Part shown: in pieces, positions 22,001 to 33,469 of the stretch | How positions within the stretch are numbered: position 1 is the first letter of the stretch | Layout: the number at the start of each line of letters is the position of its first letter | From: Liopterus haemorrhoidalis | Lineage: Eukaryota > Arthropoda > Insecta > Coleoptera > Dytiscidae | Direction of reading: 5' to 3' | DNA: 64,000 bases | Assembly: GCA_963971575.1 (NCBI GenBank) | Contig: OZ020622.1 | Coordinates: 16,990,879-17,054,878, forward strand | The notes under the pieces: model-generated | What the model saw: the letters and a program-made list of their open reading frames with translations, nothing else | The model's database searches: none | What the model was told of the DNA's origin: nothing | Translations under genes and position numbers: made by a program

Positions 22001-22384
22001 TTTATGAGAGACGACCACGATTTTAATAGTCATTTTGTTTTTCTAACTGAGAAGCAAATATATTTACATGATTATAATTGTGCGGAATACTGTAATACAA
22101 ATGAACCAAGATCAAGCTTGAGAAAGTATTGCTAAAGAAGTTTCAGAATCAAATAAGTTTTATACTTATTTAATTATGCCAGTTATTTTAACAAAATAAT
22201 TTTTGTAATAATAATACAAAGTGTTTATTCAGTAAGTAGAACAGTGCAGAGTGATTTTAAAGTCTTGTTATTATACAATATATGAGCCATCGTAAATACC
22301 GCTGCTCAGCGGCGGACTAGGCAGACTTGACAGATAGGGCCCACAATGAGATATTTGGTCCCATTCAAATTAATGGTGAATTGA

Positions 22385-22700
22385 AAATTCGTAAGAACAA
22401 AGATATCCGAGAACTGTACTTAAGGTCGAGTATCACATAAAAACTAAGAGGTAGATGATTACACTGGATAGGACACGTGATGAGGATGAGGGAGGACAAA
22501 ATGGTTAGAAAGATATAGGAGGGAAAATTGAATACTCGTTGACCAGTGAGAAGACCTCGCCAGAGATGAAGAGATTAGCTAACCGAAGATCTAACAATTA
22601 TTGGTATACATGACACATGGCTATGAACAAATCAAGATGAAGGACTTATGTGAGAGAGGTCAAAAGTCAACTCGCCTGACAGTGCCCAAAGAAGAAGAAG
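22385..22700 (+). pseudogene. LINE reverse-transcriptase C-terminal tail (RTE-like)
   Basis: Translation gives KIRKNKDIRELYLRSSIT, then LHWIGHVMRMREDKMVRKI, RRPRQR and LTEDLTIIGIHD, with several stop codons between. This arrangement (WIGHV.RM..D...; GRPR.RW.D.V..DL) is the usual C-terminus of a group of insect non-LTR elements. It ends in AAGAAGAAGAAG, a simple-repeat tail typical of RTE-type elements. The upstream RT domain is missing. Confidence 0.78.
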
Positions 22701-23567
22701 ATTTAATCCTAACTTCTCTATTTAAATTTTCCTTTTCCAGTTTTTTGTAATGCTCAATATCTTCTTCTTCGTAAGAAAATAAGAAGTCTTCTTCACCTGA
22801 GGATATGATTGTTTCTAAACTTTATCATAGCACTGAGCGCTGTATTCAAATCACGTTACTTCTAAGTCGTATCTTCATTAAATCATTTTCAGATCATTCT
22901 TGTATCACTTCAGTGTTACTTCAATAAGCGCTCGGACTTAAATGTTCTTAATATTTCATTTACGTGCAGAACTGATTTCTGTTGTTACTACATATTATCC
23001 GTAACATTTACTAATTGATTTCCCGCCATTTTAAACTGTAAAGTAAAGATTAATGTTATATTTTGCAATATGACATAAATTTTTTATATTCTATTTGTTC
23101 AATTAAACAAATATATTTGAAATATTTTCTCACAGTCTTGTGAAATTGGAACACTTACTTATATTACAACAAATACGTGATATTTTTGACAGTTTCGTTT
23201 GTCCTTATATGGTAAGATTCTAACTGTTATTAAAAATAAAATTAATAAAATACCATTGATAAAAGTGATGTAGCATTTTAAAATGATTGTGATATTGCCA
23301 TTTAGTGGTTTGTGTAATACATGAATGCATATGGAGTGAAGTGAAAGGATGATCATAATTTACAGATGAGTCTAACGTCATTTCAAGAATACATTCTAAC
23401 CAGTGGCGTGCTGATAATTGTCTAATTTTAAAACTATTTTATTGCGGACTATTATTAATATTGATATTTGGGGCTATTATAGTAAAAGTTATTAAGTAGG
23501 CAAAAAATTATATTGAACCTTTACTGGCACTCAAAAGCAACTCTTAAAATACAACAGAGTTTCGCAG
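22701..23567. other. Intergenic, no gene
   Basis: AT-rich sequence with no domain or RNA recognised. The reverse-strand open frame at 23159-23356 is unsupported. Confidence 0.45.
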
Positions 23568-24477
23568 CAGTGGCATATACAGGACTCATGGTTATGGGGG
23601 GCACATATAATGTTATCTGTAGAGCCCTGCAAATCCGCGGATATCCGCGAATTACCCTTATCCGCAATATCCGCGTGAACACAAAATCTTCGGTTGGACG
23701 CCTCTTCCTACGAAAGACGCGATTAGAACCCCAAAAATGTATCGCTGGCACTTGTATTGTGCTTATGGCAAGAGTGAAATAATAATACGTTACGGCACTC
23801 TTTACTTTTTTAACTCTTCCCATAAAGACTACTTTACGCTTATTTAAATAGTTAAATATAGTAGAGTTTATATAACAACACTCGTAGATACAACAATTTC
23901 TTTGGATTTATTTCCAGTTTATTAATTTAAAAATAAATATGTAATGTATCGCCTTATTTTGTATTTTTGGAGAAAATAACCATGGTAATTTGCCACATTT
24001 AAAAACATATGAAGCTCATATCAAATTTAAAGAAATAAAAATACTTTAAAATTCTTTTAATAATAAGATGAATTTAGTTTTATCATTAAGAACTTATTTT
24101 TTTAAATTTGCTAATCTTATAGGACTTTTCTTGTTATTTATTGGTCATAAATGTGATGAATTAATCTGTTTAATTATTTATAAATATCGCTGCTCTAAAA
24201 CAATAGTGAGATATCTGAAAAAAATTAAGTTTCTGAGATATTACTGTTTAAAGTTTTACATTTTATTTACACTTGGTTTAAGATTTTATTTAAGATAAAA
24301 ATGCAAAATATACTCTTTTCTGTTTATAAAACAATTTTCCGTCACTGCTTATCAATTTGTATAAAAAATAGACCCCGATCCAAATGAGTTTGACATCCCT
24401 GCTGTTGGATATTGATGTTTAAATCAAAAACAAAAAGAGAATATAATTTAATTTTATAATTTGTAGAGTGCTTGTTA

Positions 24478-25229
24478 GGGGGGGGGGGGAGGGTATGGTC
24501 AGAGCAGCACATTTTATACCCATTTTCAAGATTTTTTTTTAGAAAACTGTTAATAGTAACTTGATTGGGATAATACCTACAGTAAAGAACAACCTTTGAA
24601 GAGTAGCCAAAAAAAATTTTATTGAAAAATATCGAAAATTAAGCTCGTGACATGAATTTGAAATTTTCGTTCAGGACAAAGACTTGATTTGCGGTGAGAC
24701 ACATAACTAATGACTGGATCATCTAAAACAAAAAAACCAAAAATATTTCGTTAGTTTATGAGTTTCTTGAGGTAACGCTGTCGAGATATTTTTTTTTCTT
24801 GCTTTCTTTTTTTTTATGGAATTTTTTACAACTGAAAACAGAAATTTCTAAAAAAAAATCCGTTTTTTTCGTTTTTTTGACTTCAAACTTATACCAAAAA
24901 TTAAATAATCTAGATATTTGAAAAAACTCGACAGCGTTACCTCAAGAAACTCATAAACTAACGAAATATTTTTGGTTTTTTTGTTTTAGATGATCCAGTC
25001 ATTAGTTATGTGTCTCACCGCAAATCAACTCTTTGTCTTGAACGAAAATTTCAAATTCATGTTACGAGCTTAATTTTCGATATTTTTCAATAAAAATTTT
25101 TTTGGATACTCTTCAAAGGTTGTTCTTTACTGTAGGTACTATCCCAATCAAGTTACTATTAACAGTTTTCTAAAAAAAAATCTTGAAAATGGGTATAAAA
25201 TGTGCTGCTCTGACCATACCCCCCCCCCC
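24478..25229. mobile_element. 752 bp foldback element, ~300 bp arms, TTA TSD
   Basis: The left arm (24478-24785) and right arm (24929-25229) are near-perfect inverted complements, from the outer G-run/C-run and GGTATGGTCAGAGCAGCACA inwards to GAGGTAACGCTGTCGA. A ~140 bp T-rich spacer separates them. TTA occurs at both junctions (24475-24477 and 25230-25232), as for PIF/Harbinger-type MITEs. It is non-coding. A transcript through it would make a ~300 bp double-stranded stem. Confidence 0.92.
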
Positions 25230-25249
25230 TTAATCTATGTATAAAATTT

Positions 25250-25470
25250 TTTGATGTGATATCCCTCAAAATTTTACAAACATTTTTTCTTCGATAAATA
25301 CATATTTGTTTAAATTTTTCGCGGGATATACTTTTTAAGTCTCAGTATTTTTCGTACTTAAGTTCAATTCTCTAACTCCACCAGCTTAGCCATAATTTCT
25401 ACCAAACGTACAGATTCATGTGACTGAATAGGATTTCTTGATTATACCTATGAAAACTTAAAAATAACAT
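25250..25470 (-). mobile_element. Decayed family A fragment (reverse)
   Basis: The order CGATAAATACATATTTGTT, ATATACTTTTTAAG, TCAGTATTTTTCGTA, TTAGCCATAATTTCTACC and GATTATACCTATGAAAAC follows plus 4170-4515 of copy 2 at clearly lower identity. Only the 5' terminal part remains. Confidence 0.65.
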
Positions 25471-26089
25471 GGGATTATGCATTTTTTATTAATTTCAATA
25501 CTAATCATAATAAAATATAGCTTATATATTGTAAAATACATAAGTTATTTGTTGTACCATTACTTAAAATTTTCATTTCACTGGATCTTAAAGCACATAC
25601 CCCCAGTGCCTTCCTGAATACGCCACTGTTTCACAGAATGGACCCCATTTTGTAAGCTTTTCGACAATCGTTTTTATAGTATCCTGTTGAAAGTTCCAGT
25701 TTTCAACAACTCATGTTGGTATTCTTTAACTCGATGCACTTTTAACAGTGTGCGTCACTCTTGAGAAGATTGTAGATAATAAAATCTACAGTATGGTTGT
25801 GGATGCTATTGATGTTTCTATATTTGCAGATCTTAGTCAGAATCTGAGCTATAATTAATTATATTATTTGTTTTATAATTTTTTAAGGTTTGTGTCTTAC
25901 TCGAGAATTGAACTTCGAGTTCGTTAAAGTCTCTATGGTTGCTCATAATTTAAATATAGTAATAATATTCGTAGTGGTTTTGTTATTTCCTACTTCTATT
26001 TACTTAATCCTAAAGCCTTTTTACCATTTTTTGGTGTCAGGCTATTGGTTTTTCAGCATTATTCTTGCCTTCTCCATATTTCCTGCCAC

Positions 26090-26870
26090 TTCTTTTTTTT
26101 TTTTTTATTTAAATAATTATTGGTTGCCTCAGCTACTATGGCTATTGGCCACCAGGTTACATAACGGTTTACATGCATATGTTTGTACAAATGAATTATT
26201 TTAAGTTAAATTTTTGATTTGATGTTGATATCCTTAAGGTATTGAATGACTCTGTCTTCTATATCGGTGTTATTGGCTAGCAGGTCCTTTAAAGTTGCTG
26301 GTAGGGAATTATTTTCTCTCTGTAGTTGGTACTCTTGATAATATAGAAGGATGTGTGCTACGGTTAGGCGAGTGTTACATGTACTGCAATGTGGCGGGTC
26401 GATTTTTTGGAATATATGTACGTGGGTATACATGGTGTGCCCAAGTCTCAGTCTTGTTAATATCACTTGCTCTCTTCTGTTAGTTCGGGAGGACCATTTA
26501 CCTACACTATCTTTTATTTGGTGTAAGTCGTTATTTTGGTTATTTTGCCATGCTACTTTCCACTTTTCTTCGATTTTTTTTCGGATGTAGTTCTTTAGGT
26601 CATAGCTTGGAATGGGTATGTCCATGATTTCTTCACTTATGGCTTCTTTAGCTAGTTGGTCAGCTTGTTCATTCCCTTCGATTCCTATATGTGAAGGTAT
26701 CCACATAAGGATGAGTTTCTTGCCGTCGTGAATAGCTTCATGTATCGTCTCTTTGATTTTCGTAACCACTGGATTGGCGGTACGTTCTTGTTGAACGGAT
26801 TGAATTACACTGAGCGAGTCACAGTCACTTCTTTCTATCTTGGTCTTCCTCAGAACTTTCTTTAAGGTGT
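26090..26870 (-). pseudogene. 5'-truncated LINE: RNase H and C-terminal region
   Basis: Reading on the reverse strand from ~26870: CDSLSVIQSVQQERTANP, KLILMWIPSHIGIEGNEQAD and QLAKEA form the end of an RNase H fold. A linker follows (NRREQVILTRLRLGHTMYTH) and then a Cys/His motif, CSTCNTRLTVAHILLY. The open frame 26769-26206 has no stop, but the element lacks RT and endonuclease. The fourth metal-binding Cys of the usual CxxC..H..C motif appears as Tyr. The 3' UTR has the hairpin-type end (26153-26122) and an A-tail (T-run at 26093-26106). It is a jockey-superfamily LINE by domain order. Confidence 0.88.
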
Positions 26871-28529
26871 CTTTGCTTCAAAAGTCATTCTTGCTACTCT
26901 TTTGTATTCCATTCTGCACACATTTTCACACTACCTTAACTGGCTTTGTACATTTAAATGCTCCACAGGAGCTGTTCCCAGATTCTCTCTATGAACCGTA
27001 TTTTTTTCCTGCCATGTTTCGTTTTACCAGCTATATTCCTCTGGAATCTCATTTCTGTGGTTCTTACTTTACTACTTAATTTTTCTGTCATCATCAACGA
27101 CTTAAATCAATATTTTAGGATTGGAACTGCAACCTTTTTGAAAACTTGTACCCTGATTTCTGCTTAGATTTCTGCTTTTGCGAGTAATGCAGATTTTATA
27201 CTGTAGAAAAGTAGAGTTGTACTGGTAAGCTAACTGGTCTTGCCTTATTGGCCTATATCGATTTATCGGCCGTCGATTATTAACCTAATCTAGCTTAACC
27301 TAACCTGTATAATATGTATAAAAAATATTCTCTTAGTTCTATCCTGTGCTTACATATGCTGACAACCATGGTTTTGATTTTTGCTTTACTTATTGGTACT
27401 CATTCATTATTGCTGATGTTTGGTGAAAAAAAATTACTAATAATTCGTCACAGGAATTTATGAAGATATTAAAATTGACTGTAAAACGATTCTTTTAACA
27501 TTGAAAAAAATCTATAATTTTATAAATTCCCTGTGTTTTTGTAGCTTTAGCGTCAAGTACATCTTAAGGGCATTTCAATATTATATCCTTTCCTGTAATT
27601 TAAAATGAAACCAATTTTGTACGCGTGTATGAGTTGAGACTCATTTTAAAAGTCCTTGAAAATTTATAAGTACCTAAGGATATACACTAAAAATAAATGA
27701 AAAAAACCTAAAGGAAAGCTATAATAGTATGTTATAAAAATGTAGTTTACGATCAGTTTTCAATATCTTGTAGTTTGTCCGGAGGTTATAACGCCGCGCC
27801 GTTACCGACTGAGTACTACCTTTGTCATTTTATGCTCCTGGTTGAGTAAATAAAATTATAAGCCCTCAAGTGGTAGTTATTGGATATAAAAGTTTTTTTA
27901 ATGTAGTATGCAATCAAAGAAATTTTATTGAGTGCTTGAGAATTAAGAAAAAAATACACAGGAGTGGATTGAATATATTTATCAAAGATTGAATATTTAC
28001 CAACAAAAGAAAAAATCAGAATAGTAACAAGAAAAAAGCTTTGAGCCGGTTGTGAAAAGATTAACATTCATTTTTATAATTTAACAAATTGTGAAGATCT
28101 AGATTTAATATCTTCAGATGAAGAAGATCGTATCTATATTCCACGAAAATCAGATGATGAATTATCCAAATGGGCCCTTGACATAAATTATAGTAAATAC
28201 TAGCTGTACCCATACCACGTACTTGAAGGTCAAGCACTTTTATTTACAATGGTTCATAGTGTCTTCCATTTAGATTTAAACACGTTTCCGCCCTCACTCT
28301 TGTGCTATCTGTAGCTCGGAGCATAATAAAAATAAAACTATTTCACTTTCAAGTCGTACCTTGAAAGCTCAGAAGGATTGAAAACAACTTTAAAAATTCT
28401 AAATTTTTAAGATAAAAAGATGAAAGTGAACATGAGAAAGTGCATAGAAAAACAAAATTTATATTATAAACTATATGAATTTGCTGTTGTCAATAATAAG
28501 GTAGATACATGTAGATTTGAGTTTTAGGG
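26871..28529. other. Intergenic, no gene
   Basis: AT-rich sequence. Open frames at 26840-27167 overlap the LINE edge and carry no domain, and the one at 27825-28067 (reverse) is unsupported. The sequence near 28225-28390 (TTCAAGTACGTGG.., CTGTAGCTCGGAG) resembles 37830-37990 (CTATCTGTAGCTCGGAG, TTTCAAGTCGTACCT), so a dispersed repeat is shared with the interior of the hAT element at 37452. Confidence 0.45.
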
Positions 28530-28920
28530 TGTCCTCTCGTAATTCAACCAATATTCTTCTAATTCATCCCTCCACGACCTTCTTAGTTTACCACTCTTTC
28601 TTCGTCCTATTGGACTCCAGTCTGTCACTTTATTTATCCATCTTCCTTAATTTGCTTTCCACCATGGCCGTATTAGATTAGTTTGTTTCCTTCTATATGT
28701 GTTAAAATGCTCTTTAACATCCTTTCTTCTTTTTATTTCTTCAGTTATGATCCTATCCATTCTTGTGTTCCAGTATTCCATTCCGTAGCCATGATTTTAT
28801 TTCTAATTCTCTTGTTTATAACCCAGTTCTCTGCTCCGTATGTCATAATGCTTTGGACTATATTTTGTATATCGTAGTTTTTGTCGTTTTTGTAAGTTTT
28901 AGTCTTGCGTATTTATTTCA
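28530..28920 (-). pseudogene. LINE C-terminal fragment (reverse)
   Basis: On the reverse strand: KTYKNDKNYDIQNIVQSIM, TYGAENWVINKRIRNKI and WNTGTQEW, then after frame breaks DRLESNRTKKEW and a WRD/E-like end. TYGAE.W....R...K is the motif that follows the RT domain in many insect LINEs. Multiple stops are present. It is inactive and its family is not resolved further. Confidence 0.7.
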
Positions 28921-29140
28921 TACGAATTATCCGATGTATTAATCCCAACTCGGAAGAACACTCTTGATTTTTTGTAATATGGCTTCTGCAGTATTTTTTT
29001 AAATGGATTATCTGTGGTATTATTTGTCCTCTACTCTATATAGATTCCCTGGCGGTATTGTAGAGCTGAATGAGATTTCCCCAGCTGCCATACAGTGGTT
29101 GGACGACCTGGATGTTCTTCTTTAACATTTATGAACTTGT

Positions 29141-29965
29141 TATACAGGCTGTCCCAAATAACTTGTTAAGCATGGGGATGCCTAGAACGGTATTGCCACA
29201 TTAAGTGACCATTTTAACGATGTCTTTGTTCGCCTAAAAAAATACATAGGTTACTAGATATGAATAAAAATGTAAATTTGCCGGATTTAAATTTTTGCTC
29301 ATAACTTTATAATTAAAATATTAAGTGATTTTGGTGTGCACTTTCATGAATTCACACAAGTTCTCAAAAAAAAAATTATATCGTACCGTTTTCATGTTAA
29401 ATATTTTAGTTGATAACAATTAACGAAAATTAAAAAAAGAAAATAAAAACTACATTAATAATTCTATCTATTCCTATAATAAATATTTTTTTCTATTCTA
29501 ATAGTAGCTATCTATGATACAGCGATTATTTTGATGGACAAAAAACATTTTTCTTAATTTTTCATATTATTTACGAAAATAAAATAAGATCTTTTTATAT
29601 TTTTACCTGATTATGTATTTTTCTTTTTTTTACTATGTATTAATTTTCCACTATGTATTTTTTCTACTAAATTTTTTCTTTATTATGTATTTTGTTTTAT
29701 GTTATATTTTTTATTTGCTATTTGGATTTTTATCTGTAAGTAAATTTCGTAAATAAATAAATAAATAAATAAATATGGTTGGATAGCAAAAAGAATAGCA
29801 CTATTCAAAATTATTATAACCTACTATAAGCTTTATATGAAAAAATAAAATTGAAAAAAATTGAGAACCTTAATGCGGCAACTTTGGTCTAATTTAACCT
29901 ACCTCGTATATCTTACCGTTCTCGAGATTTTCATGCTTAACATGTTATTTGGGACACCCCGTATA
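29141..29965. mobile_element. ~825 bp inverted-repeat element (ATACAGGCTGTCCC type)
   Basis: The left end TATACAGGCTGTCCCAAATA, then CTTGTTAAGCATG, is mirrored at the right by the complement TATACGGGGTGTCCCAAATA, then CATGTTAAGCATG. TA at the edges suggests a Tc1/mariner-type target. The interior is AT-rich with an (AAAT)n run at 29752-29776. No coding sequence is seen. Confidence 0.8.
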
Positions 29966-31145
29966 CTTTGTGTAATGCTTAATTATTTTCTGTGTTTTGT
30001 TTTATGCATATCATATGAAATATAAATATCTGTTTTATTGTATTTGTGGACTTGTAACCAAGAGATATATTTCCTTCAGATTCTCTTATCCTGTCTTAGT
30101 TTGCAGGACTTGCAGGATAATAACCCTTAATTATAGCGTACCTTTTATATTCTGTATAAAAAGTAATTTTCACATGGAAACTATAGTGATGGGGCACGAT
30201 TTTAATACAAATTTTCAACGCTAGATCAGGCTACGAACCTAATCGTACTGAATACAATCGATGGCCCTATAAAGTTTACGAACCGCTGATTTACTAATGT
30301 GTCCGACACGATTCAACGTGAGAACTTCTTCTCATCCTTTTGATATGTTTTTATTGAATTCTCAGCACGATGCCGCGTGTGTATACGCTATTCTTAGAAT
30401 TTCAATGAAGGAGATCGTAAAATTATCAAGAATAAAAATTTTAATAGGTTGACAAATTTTACGGATTTGGTGAATTTATGTTTTAATACCTGAATTAATG
30501 ACTTTTTGCTAAATTAACAAAAGATTTTATTACTTTTTAGAGGTTTATATTCGATTTATATATTTAAAAAAAAATCTTTTGATACATTTTGTGAGTCATA
30601 AAGTCAATTAGCTTGGTGTCCATGAACTTTAATACAGTTGGTATTATTTTTTTCAATATTTTTTATTATATTGAAAAGTAATCTGGCTTAATTTTTTTAC
30701 TTCAGTTTTTGTTAAAGTTGTATTATAATTGACTCTAGGTTAATTCTGTTATTATTATGGCAACACTGATGATTCTTGAGAAGAGATGATGTTTAAGCCT
30801 CATTTATAGCTAATGTTTTAATAGATAAATCGATCTAGCTGCCATCTATACGCAATAGAAATTACTAAACAATTTATAATAAAAATGTCTTGTTATTAGA
30901 TATATGTATTGTTTTTTTTTTTTTTTTTTATTAAATGTACTTCTAAAAAGAACCAAAATATTTATTAAGTTAATTATTAAATAAAATAGCCATAATGTTC
31001 CTGAAGCTACTCGCTCTAACCTAATTTTTGATTTATAAGTATTAACTTTTGTTTCCACCCTATTTCCCAGAAGTGTTGGTCTAAAATCTCAAATTATGTA
31101 CATTGATAGAACCAAAATAGTTCACAAGGAATTCTGTCAGATTAA
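29966..31145. other. Intergenic, no gene
   Basis: AT-rich sequence with a T-run at ~30910-30929. Open frames at 29997-30224 and 30846-31058 are unsupported. The last 70 bases (31075-31140: TGTACATTGATAGAACC.., CAGATTAATTT) resemble an internal family A block. Confidence 0.45.
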
Positions 31146-31780
31146 TTTTTACCGACCGCCAACATATATAAGGGAGGTATTGTGATCATATCAATTTTGA
31201 CGTTTCGAGATTTCGATGGATCTCCACGAATTGAGGTCCCTACATAACGTTTTGACTATTTTTAGCATGATGTCTGTCGGTCTGTCTGTCCGTCCGTCTG
31301 TCTGTCTGTCTGTGTACACGTGCAGAGCAAATTCGGCTGAAAGGATTTTTATGAAACTTCATATTTAAGCTTCTGCCATCAATGGCACGAGTTGATCAAC
31401 TTTTGATAAAAATCAGTTGACTAAAAATGGGAGTTTACTCGTGTCGATTCTAAGATTTTTGCGAATATTTCACAACAGAAAAATATCTAGAAAAAATTTA
31501 TAAAACAAAAGTTGCTATGAAAGCAATAACTAATAACTTTTATTTGTGACGTTTTTTGATAAAACGAAAAATTTCGAATAATTTCTGTAAAATTTTTCGA
31601 ATTTTTTCCAAGTCTCAATATTTTTCATATTTATATGTAACGTTTCCATGGTCATGATAAATAATATCTCTGTTAGAAAATATTAGGTCAAGTTATTTCT
31701 ACTCTGTTGCTAGAATGTAATTTATATAAGTACTTTATGATGGCGGTCGGTCCTGTGGTGGCCACAGCTGATTTTTTTAT
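31146..31780 (+). mobile_element. Family G element, full length
   Basis: It runs from TTTTTACCGACCGCCAACAT to the CTGTGG-TGG-CCACAG hairpin followed by CTGATTTTTT. All internal blocks and a (TCTG)n stretch (31270-31312) are present without insertion, so this serves as the reference copy. No coding sequence. Confidence 0.88.
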
Positions 31781-31789
31781 TGTTGAAAT

Positions 31790-32620
31790 AATACATATTT
31801 TATTTTAATAGTTCAAGTAGTGTATTAAATAAAAGCTCTTAGTACATAGAATAACAAACGATAAATTATTTTCAAAATATTGTTCATTTTGACTTGATTA
31901 CCGCAAAAAAAATAATGTTCCACACATATATCATCCCAGCAAACATTCAACCATTGGCCGAATGCCAGCAAACTGCTTTTTCTGTTGGTAAATTGCTGGC
32001 ACTAAAAGTTTGTGCAACGCCAGTATTAATAATTTGTATATTCACATTTGTATTTCGCACTCCTCCTATACGAAGTACTTTACCAGCATTTTATGAGCAC
32101 TCCTTATTTTTGTTAATATGTTACATTTTACTTTTTATGTTACACCATCGTTGAATAAATTTATTCAACGAATAAAGTTGACAATATCGCATCATTCTAT
32201 TGACAGCAACGTTAATTTCTTCATTAATAGTTTAAAACCGATGAGATATTGTCAACTTTATTTGTTAAATAAATTTATTCAACGATCGTGAAATGGCCAA
32301 ATGAGTATTTATTTTGCACCTAACCATTCATTTCACTAATTAAGCACTGGTCCATCAGAAATAAATCTTGCAACTAATGCGATTATTTTGCACTTTACCG
32401 CTGCTGATCCGGCAATTGATACATCAATGGGCCAGATAACGGCCACGGGGACACCGGAGTACTGGCCCATTTCTTTCAATGCCGGAGAGTATGTGCTTCA
32501 ACAGTACTGACCCGTATAAAAATGTTTGCTGGGATACTGCTCTAACTTGGGTACTAGATAACTGAGGAACACTGAAATATGTGAAAATTCACATTTCACA
32601 TCAATTTTTTATTAGTTTCA
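31790..32620 (+). mobile_element. Family A relic with nested inverted-repeat insertion
   Basis: The left part (AAGCTCTTAGTACATAGAA.., GATAAATTATTTTCAAAAT..) and the right part (CTGAAATATGTGAAAATTCA.., CACATCAATTTTTT) correspond to the 3' third of family A. Between them lies an unrelated element, 31932-32535, bounded by CCCAGCAAACATT and its exact complement AATGTTTGCTGGG. Inside that is another inverted repeat at 32152-32285. A second family A 3' tip follows at 32690-32740. Confidence 0.7.
32152..32285. repeat. Inverted repeat, arms ~38 bp
   Basis: GTTGAATAAATTTATTCAAC followed by GAATAAAGTTGACAATATC is mirrored by GATATTGTCAACTTTATTTG followed by TTAAATAAATTTATTCAAC. The outer 20-mer is also a near-palindrome by itself. 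It lies in the middle of the CCCAGCAAACATT element. Confidence 0.85.
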
Positions 32621-33048
32621 ACACATTTACTAATTAGTACATCATAAACTATACTATAGCCACAAGTCTTTTTAGAATTTCCTGTATAATATATTCGAAA
32701 CCCTGAAATGTGTGAAAATTCTCACTTCACATCTATTTTTCAATACTATTTTCAACATTTTTACTAATATTTATATCACAAGCTGCATCCCCAAGTTTTC
32801 AAGCATAATATATTCTTTAATTTTAACAGTTGTCAGTGTTTTAATGTTAATGTTAATGTTAGAAGTTTGAAGTATAGAAACCTTTAACATTATGCATTCA
32901 ATAGTTTCTTACGCTTATGCACTACAATGGAGCTATGAATGGTTATTCGAATTTGTGTGGAACAAACATTCTTACGCGTTAGCATTAACACTTCGAATTA
33001 AGTACTATATATTAAAACATGAGCTATGAATGGTACTTTAGGGAGGTA

Positions 33049-33393
33049 CAGAGGTACCTTGACTTACGAGTGTCCCAACTAAAGAGTTTTTCGAGATACG
33101 AGCCGTCTCTCGGCCGATGTTTTGCTTTGAGCCAAAATTCGAATTACGAGCGGAGGAGGTTGTCTCTATAAGTGAGATGAACGAAATGTTGGGAATGTGG
33201 GAGAATGCTTCAGACTTTATTCAAAAGAAACACCAGAATAAGTTACAACTGGGCGTTCGACGACGCTATTTATTGACACTTGCCGAACTCATTCCAATGG
33301 GGAAAATTGATTTGACATACGAGTAATTTGAGTTACGAGCTCCGTCATGGAACGAATTAAAGTCGTAAGTCAAGATACCACTGTTAAATGATG
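33049..33393 (+). pseudogene. Tigger/pogo-like element with transposase C-terminus
   Basis: The left end CAGAGGTACCTTGACTTACG and the right end (complement CAGTGGTATCTTGACTTACG) form the inverted repeat. The interior (33117-33326) encodes EVVSISEMNEMLGMWENASD, then FIQKKHQNK. This resembles the region near the C-terminus of pogo/Tigger DDE transposases (..MWE....F....HP.K). The N-terminal CENP-B-like and catalytic domains are deleted. It is inactive. The family call rests on the ends plus this short match. Confidence 0.7.
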
Positions 33394-33469
33394 TCCAGGG
33401 AGGTATATTATATATATTGGTTACCCAAATTTACGCGTATCCATCTAGCGGCAATATGCCGAACACTTG

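Larger units (their letters stand above)
23568..25628. mobile_element. ~2.06 kb hAT-type non-autonomous element
   Basis: The left terminus CAGTGGCATATACAGGA and the complement of the right terminus (CAGTGGCGTATTCAGGA) match, and both are followed by a G-run (TGGGGG). Flanking octamers TTTCGCAG (23560-23567) and TTTCACAG (25629-25636) agree at 7 of 8. The interior contains a CCGCGGATATCCGCG segment, a solo hAT-like end (AGTTTGACATCCCTG, ~24385), a 752 bp foldback and a decayed family A copy. No transposase was recognised, so it acts as a container of nested insertions. Confidence 0.75.

Noticed and set aside
25890..26204. 104-codon forward open frame
   Set aside because: It partly covers the antisense of the LINE 3' UTR and A-tail; Phe-rich because of the T-run.
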